Of a DNA stretch of 48,747 nucleotides, positions 42,384-48,747 are shown piece by piece. This DNA is from Planctomycetota bacterium (GTDB taxonomy: Bacteria; Planctomycetota; Planctomycetia; Pirellulales; UBA1268). The position numbers and the translations under genes were made by a program. The first letter of the stretch is position 1, and each line of letters opens with the position of its first letter. The stretch covers positions 1 through 48,747 of the forward strand of contig JAPOIM010000026.1 of assembly GCA_029978905.1 (NCBI GenBank), read 5' to 3'. Below the pieces are notes generated by a model. It had not been told where the DNA came from. It saw nothing but the letters and a program-made list of their open reading frames with translations, and ran no database searches.

Positions 42384-44297
42384 ATGGCCAATCCGAAGGG
42401 CGAGAAGATCATTGGTATCGACCTGGGAACCACCAACTCCGTGGTGGCTGTCATGGAGGGCAGCGAACCGAAGGTGATCGCCAACAAGGACGGTGACCGT
42501 CTGACCCCGAGCGTCGTGGCCTTCAACGACAAAGGCGAAACGCTCGTTGGTGTGCAGGCCCGTCGGCAGGCTGTCACCAACCCCAAGCGGACCATCTCGT
42601 CGATCAAGCGGTTCATGGGACGCCGCCACAACGAGGTCGCTTCCGAAGAAAAGATTGTTCCTTACGAGGTGGTGGGCGGGCCCGCCGACTACGTGAAGGT
42701 GCAGGCTGGCGACCAGGAGTTCACCCCGCCGGAAATCTCCGCCAAGGTGCTGCGGGCGCTGAAGGAAGCTGCCGAAAGCTATCTCGGCCACAAGGTCAAC
42801 AAGGCGGTGATCACCGTCCCTGCGTACTTCAACGACGCACAGCGTCAGGCCACCAAAGACGCTGGCCAGATCGCTGGTCTTGAGGTATCGCGTATCGTCA
42901 ACGAGCCAACCGCCGCCGCGCTTGCCTATGGCCTCGACAAGAAGAAGGACGAAAAGATTGTCGTCTTCGACCTTGGTGGCGGTACGTTCGACGTGTCGGT
43001 GCTCGACGTGTCGAAGGACGGCGTCTTTCAGGTGATCAGCACCAACGGCGACACCCATCTCGGCGGTGACGACTTTGACCAGAAGCTGATCAATCATGTG
43101 GCCGACGGATTCCAGAAGGAGCAGGGGATCGACCTGCGGAAAGACACGATGGCCCTGCAGCGTCTGCAGGAAGCCTGCGAGAAGGCCAAGAAGGAACTCT
43201 CGAGTGCGCAAAGCACCGACATCAACCTGCCGTTCATCACGGCGGACGCCTCAGGCCCGAAGCACCTTCAGCAGACAATCACCCGCGCTCAGTTTGAACA
43301 ACTCACTGACGACCTGATCGAGCGGTGCCGTGGTCCGGTGCTGAAGGCACTCGAAGACGCCAAGCTTTCGCCATCGGCCATCGATGAGGTCGTGCTCGTC
43401 GGCGGGTCAACCCGCATCCCGAAGGTGCAGGAACTCGTCAAGAAGATCTTCGGTAAGGAACCTCACAAGGGTGTGAATCCCGACGAAGTCGTCGCCCTCG
43501 GGGCCGCGATCCAGGGTGGTGTCCTCGGCGGCGATGTGCAGGACGTGCTCCTGCTCGACGTGACGCCGCTCTCGCTCGGCATCGAAACCGAAGGGGGCAT
43601 CTTCACGAAGCTCGTGGAGCGGAACACCACGATTCCGACCGACAAGAAAAACACCTTCAGCACGGCCGCCGACAATCAGACGGCCGTGACAGTGAGCGTC
43701 TACCAGGGCGAGCGTCCGATGGCCCGCGACAACCGGCTCCTCGGTCAGTTCAACCTCGAAGGCATCCCGCCGGCCCCGCGAGGCACGCCGCAGATCGAGG
43801 TCAAGTTTGACATCGACGCCAACGGCATCCTCAACGTCAGCGCCAAGGATCTCAGCAGCAACAAGGAGCAGACCGTTCGCATCGAACAGTCGAGCGGCCT
43901 CACCGAGGACGAGATCGAACGGATGCGAAAAGACGCAGACGACCACGCTGAAGAAGACAAGCAGAAGCAAAAGCTCGCGGAAGCCAAGAACAAGGCCGAG
44001 AGTCTCTGCTTCCAAACCGAGAAGTTGATCAAGGAAAACGAAGACAAGCTCTCCGCCTCCGACAAGGCACCGCTGGAGTCGGCGATCACCAAGTGTCGAG
44101 AGCTGGCAAAGGGCACGGATGCAGACGCCCTCATCTCCGCCCATGACCAGCTGGAGCAGGCCACGCACGCCCTCTCGAAGGTGCTCTACGAAGCAGCCGC
44201 CCAACGCGGAAGCGACGCACCTCCGGCGAGTGGCGACGAGGCCAAGCCAGGCGACGACGCGATCGACGCCGAGTTTGAGGTGAAGTCAGACGAATAG
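42384..44297 (+). CDS. dnaK: Molecular chaperone DnaK (Hsp70)
   Basis: DnaK folds and disaggregates proteins in an ATP-driven cycle with DnaJ and GrpE. The 637-residue protein has phosphate loops [14 protein letters not shown] and [16 protein letters not shown], the adenosine motif [13 protein letters not shown], linker [11 protein letters not shown], and the substrate-binding beta domain followed by a helical lid. It ends with the acidic tail [22 protein letters not shown] segment precedes the ATG. Neither grpE nor dnaJ is in the window; the downstream partner is clpB. Regulation looks unusual because the promoter is of the sigma-54 type. Confidence 0.97.
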   Translation: MANPKGEKIIGIDLGTTNSVVAVMEGSEPKVIANKDGDRLTPSVVAFNDKGETLVGVQARRQAVTNPKRTISSIKRFMGRRHNEVASEEKIVPYEVVGGPADYVKVQAGDQEFTPPEISAKVLRALKEAAESYLGHKVNKAVITVPAYFNDAQRQATKDAGQIAGLEVSRIVNEPTAAALAYGLDKKKDEKIVVFDLGGGTFDVSVLDVSKDGVFQVISTNGDTHLGGDDFDQKLINHVADGFQKEQGIDLRKDTMALQRLQEACEKAKKELSSAQSTDINLPFITADASGPKHLQQTITRAQFEQLTDDLIERCRGPVLKALEDAKLSPSAIDEVVLVGGSTRIPKVQELVKKIFGKEPHKGVNPDEVVALGAAIQGGVLGGDVQDVLLLDVTPLSLGIETEGGIFTKLVERNTTIPTDKKNTFSTAADNQTAVTVSVYQGERPMARDNRLLGQFNLEGIPPAPRGTPQIEVKFDIDANGILNVSAKDLSSNKEQTVRIEQSSGLTEDEIERMRKDADDHAEEDKQKQKLAEAKNKAESLCFQTEKLIKENEDKLSASDKAPLESAITKCRELAKGTDADALISAHDQLEQATHALSKVLYEAAAQRGSDAPPASGDEAKPGDDAIDAEFEVKSDE

Positions 44298-44314
44298 GTT
44301 TGGAGATCAGCAAG

Positions 44315-44360
44315 AGCCGCCGTGGGCTGGAGCTGGTCTCCGCCTGCGGCGGCTTTTTTT
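44315..44360 (+). terminator. Intrinsic terminator after dnaK
   Basis: AGCCGCCG (44315-44322) pairs with CGGCGGCT (44347-44354), and the interior forms a second stem (GGC-GGAG with CTCC-GCC, one bulge) around a CTGGT loop. Seven T residues follow at 44354-44360. This is a canonical Rho-independent terminator, only 37 bases before clpB. Confidence 0.9.
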
Positions 44361-44397
44361 ACGGACCTACGAGTGTTCAGCAGCATGGAGGTGAACG

Positions 44398-47043
44398 ATG
44401 GCATTCCGCTTCGACAAGTTCACGATCAAGGCCCAGGAGGCCGTGCAGCGAGCGATTGACCTCGCCGCAAACCGCGGGAATCCGCAGGCCACGGCGGTCC
44501 ACCTGCTGCAGGCTCTCGTCGCCGAGCACGAAGGGATCGTGCGTCCCCTGCTTGAGAAGATCGGCGTGGACCGCGGGCACCTCGAACGGATCGTGGAAGC
44601 CGAACTGTCGCACCTCCCCAAGGTCTCTGGCGGAGCTCAGCCTCAACCCGACCAGGACCTGATCAAAGTTTTTGAGCAGGCGGCGGGCGAAGCGAGTGTG
44701 ATGAAGGACGAGTTTGTCTCGACCGACCACCTCCTCCTCGCGCTCGTGAAAACGGCGTCAAAGGCCAAGAACGTGATGAAGCTTGGGGGGATCGAGGAGA
44801 AGCAGCTCCTCGCAGGCCTGCAGGCGGTGCGTGGCAGTTCTCGCGTCACCGACCAAAGCCCGGAAGAGAAGTTTCAGGCCCTCGAGAAGTACGGCATCGA
44901 CCTCGTGCAGCGAGCGAACCAAGGGAAGCTCGATCCGGTCATTGGCCGTGACGCCGAGATCCGTCGTGTGATCCAGGTGCTTTCGCGGCGCACGAAAAAC
45001 AATCCCGTCCTCATCGGCGAGCCGGGTGTGGGGAAGACGGCCATTGCCGAAGGGCTCGCCCTGCGGATCGTCCAGTCAGATGTTCCGGAAACACTTCGCA
45101 ACAAGCGTGTGATCGCCCTTGATCTTGGCGCCCTGATCGCGGGCACGAAGTACCGCGGGGAGTTCGAGGACCGGCTCAAGGCGATTCTCCGCGAGGTGGA
45201 AGCGGCCGAAGGGGGCGTGATTCTCTTCATTGACGAACTCCACACGATGATTGGCGCAGGCGCTGCCGAAGGTGGGTCGGATGCCGCCAATCTTCTCAAG
45301 CCTGCCCTCGCTCGCGGCGAGCTGCGGTGCATCGGCGCCACCACGCTCGACGAATATCGCAAGCACATCGAGAAAGATGCGGCTCTCGAGCGCCGCTTCC
45401 AGCCAGTGATGGTGGGTGAGCCAAGCGTGGAAGACACGATCGCCATCCTGCGAGGCCTGAAGCCACGCTACGAGGCCCACCACAAGGGCGTGAAGATCAA
45501 AGACTCCGCGCTCGTCGCCGCAGCCGAACTATCGCACCGCTACATCGCCGACCGGTTTCTGCCGGACAAAGCCATCGACTTGATGGACGAGGCGACCAGC
45601 CGCATCGCGATGGAACTGCAGAGCGTTCCTGCCGAGATTGATGAGGTGCAACGACGGCTCGTGCAACTCGAACTCGCGGCCCGGCAGCTCGCGGAAGAAA
45701 CCGAAGAGCACGCCAAGGACCGGCTTGCTGAAATCGAGAAAGAGTCGGAGGAGCTGCGGCGCACGCTCGCCAGCCTGCGAGAACAATGGGAGGCCGAGAA
45801 GAGCGGGGTGGGCAGCGCCGACGAGCTTCGCAAGCAGATCGACGAAGTCGAACTCGCTTTTGAAAAAGCGAGCGTCGAGATCAAAGACCGCCAGGCCTCA
45901 GGCCAACCGGTGGGCGAAGACCTCTTCCAGCGGCTCTACGAACTCGATCAGAAGCGGAAGACCCTCGCGGCCCGCGCCGATGAGCAGGAGGAGCAGCAGC
46001 CAGCAAAGGCCGACAAACCAGAGCGGACCAAGCGGCTCCTCAGGAGAGAAGTCGGCCCCGAGGAAATTGCCGAGGTGGTCAGCGCGTGGACCGGCATTCC
46101 CGTCACCCGCCTGGTGGAAGCAGAGCGTGCCAAACTCCTCGTGCTTGAGGACCGACTGCACGAACGCGTGGTCGGGCAGGAGGAAGCTGTTGAAGCGGTG
46201 AGCAATGCGGTGCGCCGGAGCCGTTCAGGCCTGCAAGACCCGAACCGTCCCATTGGGTCGTTCATCTTCCTCGGCCCTACGGGCGTGGGCAAAACCGAAC
46301 TCTGCAAAGCACTCGCCGAAGTGCTCTTCGACGACGAGAACGCGATGGTGCGTCTCGACATGAGCGAGTTTATGGAGCGGCACACCGTGGCTCGCCTGAT
46401 CGGTGCCCCTCCGGGCTACGTCGGCTACGAAGAAGGGGGGAGACTCACCGAAGCCGTGCGCCGACGGCCCTACAGTGTCGTGTTGCTCGATGAGATTGAG
46501 AAAGCGCACCGCGATGTGTTTAACGTGCTCTTGCAGGTGCTCGACGACGGCCGACTCACCGACAGTCTCGGTCACACCGTCGACTTCACCAACACGATCG
46601 TAGTGATGACGAGCAACGTCGGCAGCCAAGCGATTCAAGAAATCACCCGCGAGGGAGGCAGCGAAGCCGAAGTTCGCAACGCCGTGAAGGAGTCGCTGCA
46701 GGCCCGCTTCCTCCCCGAGTTTCTCAACCGGATCGACGAGACGATCATCTTCCATCCGCTCGACGAGCGACATCTGGAAAAGATCGTTTCGATTCAGGTG
46801 AGCAACCTCAAGAAGCAGGCCGCACGGGCGGGCATCGCTGTGGAGTGCACACCAGCAGCGGTCGCGGAGATTGCACGACTTGGATACGACCCCACCTATG
46901 GAGCGAGGCCGCTCAAGCGAGTAATCCAGCAACAGCTGCAAAACCCGCTGGCGTCGGAACTGCTCTCAGGCCGCTTCCCCGAGGGAAGCCGCGTGGTGAT
47001 CGATTTCGTCCAGGACGGCTTTCTGTTCTCGCCGGCAAACTAA
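44398..47043 (+). CDS. clpB: ATP-dependent disaggregase ClpB
   Basis: ClpB (Hsp104-like) extracts polypeptides from aggregates with DnaK. The 881-residue protein has the double Clp N-domain, nucleotide-binding domain 1 ([29 protein letters not shown]), the coiled-coil middle domain (about residues 410-530, with a Glu/Gln-rich insert [17 protein letters not shown]), nucleotide-binding domain 2 ([28 protein letters not shown]) and the C-terminal small domain. GGAGGTGA precedes the ATG. With so little room after the dnaK terminator, its transcription probably depends on read-through or on a promoter inside dnaK. Confidence 0.96.
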   Translation: MAFRFDKFTIKAQEAVQRAIDLAANRGNPQATAVHLLQALVAEHEGIVRPLLEKIGVDRGHLERIVEAELSHLPKVSGGAQPQPDQDLIKVFEQAAGEASVMKDEFVSTDHLLLALVKTASKAKNVMKLGGIEEKQLLAGLQAVRGSSRVTDQSPEEKFQALEKYGIDLVQRANQGKLDPVIGRDAEIRRVIQVLSRRTKNNPVLIGEPGVGKTAIAEGLALRIVQSDVPETLRNKRVIALDLGALIAGTKYRGEFEDRLKAILREVEAAEGGVILFIDELHTMIGAGAAEGGSDAANLLKPALARGELRCIGATTLDEYRKHIEKDAALERRFQPVMVGEPSVEDTIAILRGLKPRYEAHHKGVKIKDSALVAAAELSHRYIADRFLPDKAIDLMDEATSRIAMELQSVPAEIDEVQRRLVQLELAARQLAEETEEHAKDRLAEIEKESEELRRTLASLREQWEAEKSGVGSADELRKQIDEVELAFEKASVEIKDRQASGQPVGEDLFQRLYELDQKRKTLAARADEQEEQQPAKADKPERTKRLLRREVGPEEIAEVVSAWTGIPVTRLVEAERAKLLVLEDRLHERVVGQEEAVEAVSNAVRRSRSGLQDPNRPIGSFIFLGPTGVGKTELCKALAEVLFDDENAMVRLDMSEFMERHTVARLIGAPPGYVGYEEGGRLTEAVRRRPYSVVLLDEIEKAHRDVFNVLLQVLDDGRLTDSLGHTVDFTNTIVVMTSNVGSQAIQEITREGGSEAEVRNAVKESLQARFLPEFLNRIDETIIFHPLDERHLEKIVSIQVSNLKKQAARAGIAVECTPAAVAEIARLGYDPTYGARPLKRVIQQQLQNPLASELLSGRFPEGSRVVIDFVQDGFLFSPAN

Positions 47044-47058
47044 GGTTGCCGGCGAGAA
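47026..47058. terminator. 13-bp inverted repeat spanning the clpB stop
   Basis: TTCTCGCCGGCAA (47026-47038) and TTGCCGGCGAGAA (47046-47058) pair perfectly around a seven-base loop that contains the clpB stop codon. It lies between the convergent clpB and 62-residue protein genes. Neither strand has a U-run after it, so a bidirectional terminator or 3'-end protector is inferred. Confidence 0.65.
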
Positions 47059-47077
47059 AGAACCGTGGCTGCGAGGC

Positions 47078-47266
47078 CTACTTCGATTCGAGCGCCATTG
47101 CTTCGATGAGCGTATCGCAGCCTTCGGTGAGCTTGCGGAGCTTGTCAGCGATGACCTGCTTCTCCGATGGCGTCGCCTTGGCGAGCTTGGAGCGGAAGTG
47201 TGCGACCTTCTGCCGACGATGCCGACGTCGCTTGATTTCCTTCATGCGGTTGCTGATGCCGCCCAT
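47078..47266 (-). CDS. Small basic protein (DUF6800-like)
   Basis: The 62-residue product is strongly basic at the front (MKEIKRRRHRRQKVAHFR) and ends in a helical stretch (EKQVIADKLRKLTEGCDTLI). The pattern of Arg-rich RRRHRR followed by a KLRKLT motif resembles a small planctomycete family that I associate with DUF6800; a ribosome- or RNA-binding role is only a guess. An AAGGACTG site precedes ATG 47266. It lies convergent with clpB and downstream of the 329-residue gene. Confidence 0.65.
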   Translation of the reverse strand: MGGISNRMKEIKRRRHRRQKVAHFRSKLAKATPSEKQVIADKLRKLTEGCDTLIEAMALESK

Positions 47267-47390
47267 ACTCAACAGTCCTTTCCAAAGATGACCGGCGCCA
47301 CCAAACCGGTCGGCGCGAGCCTCAGACTCTACGACACACGGCAAAACGCGTCAAAGGCGACTCCGCGATCCCGCGTGATTTTTTCGCGGA

Positions 47391-48380
47391 CTAGGGTTCG
47401 GGGGCGACGGCAGGCTCCGCGGCTGGCGGAGCGGAGGCAGGCTGCGGCAGCACGGCCAGGGGCCGGCCGTTCGCGTCGTTGAGCTGAAGAAAAGGCTCTC
47501 CCTCTCTCCGCAGCCCGAGCGAGAGCCGAGGGAGCACGCCCCCGCCGTCCTGCCCCTCCGGAGCGAGGCAGACGATGCTCGGCCCGCCACCCGATTCGTT
47601 GCCAGACTGCAGCTGCAGCGAGTGCTCCCGCCCTGGCTGCCGAATCGCGAGCGTGCCCTGCTGATCACTCGACGTCATCGCAATCACCGGTTGTCCAGTC
47701 GCTGTATGCAGGGCGATTTTCCGCGACCCGTCCTCCCCCGCGGTAATTTCCACCGACGGCGGCCCCGCTTGCCCGTGTTGGCTCACCCCCAGGAGCGGGA
47801 AGTTGCCGTTGATCAGTTTCATTACCAGCCGCTGCCCATCGTCCGCGTCCACGATCGACACCCCCGATGCCGTGGCCGCGGTCGTCGCGGCCTTGCCTGC
47901 AACCTCGACACGACTCCCTTCAGGCCTGCCATCAGCCCGCAGCAGCACCCCCTGACGTTCCCCATCCGCGACCAGCGTGACTTCTGCGCCATCCTCTTGC
48001 TGTGTGAGCGTGAGCCGTGCCGTGCCGTCGGCGTCGTAAAGGGTGAGCACGGCTCGGTCACCTTCTACCGCCAGGCGGCCGCGGATCCGCTGCTTGGTAT
48101 CCCGCAGCACAAATGCCTCCGCCTCGAGCACGCCGCCCTTCTGTTCTGGCTGCGGGCCGACGTCGTCCCCGACGCCTTTTTTTCCGGGCGATCGCGCCTG
48201 CTGAGACGATTGCCGTGGCGACTGCTGTGATGGCGATGAGGTCTGCTGCGAGTCCGGCGGGCTGGTCGCAGCCACCGACGCCAGCGCCACGATCCCGAGG
48301 AGGAGGGCCGTGTTGCGGCGGGCCAGTCGGCGAGAACGAACCTCAAGCAGGGCCAGCCGCTGCTCCACTGATGCTGCCAT
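47391..48380 (-). CDS. Membrane-anchored hypothetical protein
   Basis: The 329-residue protein has a short cytoplasmic coiled coil (VEQRLALLEVRSRRLARR), one hydrophobic segment (NTALLLGIVALASVAATS) and a Gln/Ser/Pro-rich linker. The large remainder is beta-rich, with repeated units in which a strand such as AFVLRD, LTLYDADG or VSIVDADDG alternates with charged turns. It ends Pro/Ala-rich. No family is recognised with confidence. The anchor suggests a role on the outer face of the membrane. It faces the tRNA-Ser gene divergently. Confidence 0.7.
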   Translation of the reverse strand: MAASVEQRLALLEVRSRRLARRNTALLLGIVALASVAATSPPDSQQTSSPSQQSPRQSSQQARSPGKKGVGDDVGPQPEQKGGVLEAEAFVLRDTKQRIRGRLAVEGDRAVLTLYDADGTARLTLTQQEDGAEVTLVADGERQGVLLRADGRPEGSRVEVAGKAATTAATASGVSIVDADDGQRLVMKLINGNFPLLGVSQHGQAGPPSVEITAGEDGSRKIALHTATGQPVIAMTSSDQQGTLAIRQPGREHSLQLQSGNESGGGPSIVCLAPEGQDGGGVLPRLSLGLRREGEPFLQLNDANGRPLAVLPQPASAPPAAEPAVAPEP

Positions 48381-48523
48381 GTTTTTCCTTTGAGCGTTTG
48401 AGAGCCAACCCGTACGCGGACGCAGACCTCACCCTACGCCAGTGGACAAAATCCCGTCAAAGTTGCCGCCAAACCGATGCCGGGGATGCCGACCGCCAAA
48501 CACTCGGTACACTACAGCGGTAC

Positions 48524-48613
48524 GGATGGGTGGCAGAGTGGTCGAATGCACCGGTCTTGAAAACCGGCAAGGATGCAAGTCCTTCCAGGGTTCGAATCCC
48601 TGTCTCTCCGCCA
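48524..48613 (+). tRNA. tRNA-Ser (anticodon UGA)
   Basis: The 90-base sequence folds as a class II tRNA: D arm (GCA...TGC), anticodon stem CCGGT/ACCGG with loop CTTGAAA (anticodon TGA, reading UCA), a long variable arm (AAGGATGCAAGTCCTT) and T arm CAGGG-TTCGAAT-CCCTG, with CCA encoded at the 3' end. The acceptor stem (GGATGGG with TCTCTCC) has one T-C mismatch and two G-U pairs, so it is weaker than usual. Confidence 0.93.
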
Positions 48614-48747
48614 CTATCCAGAAGCCCCAGAATCTCTACTCTTTAGAAGCCTAGTTTTGTAATTTTACCCCCCAAGATTACCCCCCATAAAAAATAGATA
48701 ATTTTTCGTAGTTATGATTAAATAAGATTCATGAAAAAAATTGTTAT
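48614..48747. other. AT-rich sequence after tRNA-Ser; likely island boundary
   Basis: Composition falls abruptly from about 65% GC to roughly one-third GC right after the tRNA 3' end. Within it, TTACCCCCCA occurs twice as a direct repeat (48665-48674, 48678-48687; 13-base period). Tyrosine integrases commonly use tRNA 3' ends (here about 48586-48613) as attachment sites. No integrase is visible before the window ends. Confidence 0.55.
48731..48747 (+). CDS. Possible start of a gene cut by the window edge
   Basis: An ATG at 48731 opens MKKIV before the right edge. TATGAT lies about 18 bases upstream. Only five codons are visible, so this is tentative. Confidence 0.2.

Overview
This window is a high-GC (roughly 65%) bacterial chromosome segment from a planctomycete, most likely a member of the Pirellulales. 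The evidence is a Planctomycetes/Verrucomicrobia-type bacterial microcompartment (BMC) operon, YdjY-domain and DUF1080 secreted proteins, a WXG100 gene beside a coiled-coil partner, a coproheme decarboxylase (HemQ) and a housekeeping cluster dnaG-rpoD / secG-yicC-gmk-rpoZ-coaC-coaB. Genes are densely packed, with several 4-base stop/start overlaps, and about 40 kb read mostly on the minus strand.

Layout. 1-5.3 kb: a partial coiled-coil protein and a WXG100-like protein, hemQ, a YdjY-domain protein, a large hypothetical protein and a YggS-type PLP protein. 5.3-10.6 kb: greA, a zinc-ribbon coiled-coil protein, then dnaG-rpoD behind a good sigma-70-type promoter. 10.7-13.8 kb: a response regulator with a Lys/Ala-rich N-terminal tail, a PAP2 phosphatase and the YifB/ComM AAA protein. 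13.9-19.1 kb: a secreted S9 peptidase, an ECF-like sigma factor with a small divergent gene, a DUF1080 protein and a hypothetical protein.

19.1-28.0 kb is the centrepiece, a 12-gene minus-strand BMC operon. In transcription order it holds a DeoR-family regulator, PduL, two BMC-H hexamer genes, acetate kinase, BMC-P, CoA-acylating aldehyde dehydrogenase, BMC-P, an unknown protein with an N-terminal encapsulation-like helix, BMC-P, a class II aldolase with a C-terminal encapsulation-like helix, and a lactate/malate-type dehydrogenase. Inferred flow: fuculose- or rhamnulose-1-phosphate is split to DHAP and lactaldehyde; lactaldehyde becomes lactyl-CoA, then lactyl-phosphate, then lactate plus ATP. 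Four proteins carry targeting helices; acetate kinase and the dehydrogenase do not.

28.3-42.1 kb: purN, ileS, purine nucleoside phosphorylase, an acidic protein, argJ, argC, coaB, coaC, rpoZ, gmk, yicC, secG, tpiA and pheA. 42.1-47.1 kb: dnaK and clpB on the plus strand. dnaK is preceded by an exact match to the sigma-54 -24/-12 consensus, and a strong intrinsic terminator separates the two genes. 47.1-48.7 kb: a 62-residue basic protein, a membrane-anchored hypothetical protein and tRNA-Ser(UGA). Directly after the tRNA the base composition turns AT-rich, as expected where an integrated element begins.

The observations I would follow up first are the unknown BMC cargo protein, the altered substrate-pocket residues in the BMC acetate kinase, the sigma-54 promoter of dnaK, and the likely island boundary at tRNA-Ser. 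Everything here comes from reading the sequence; no database search was run.
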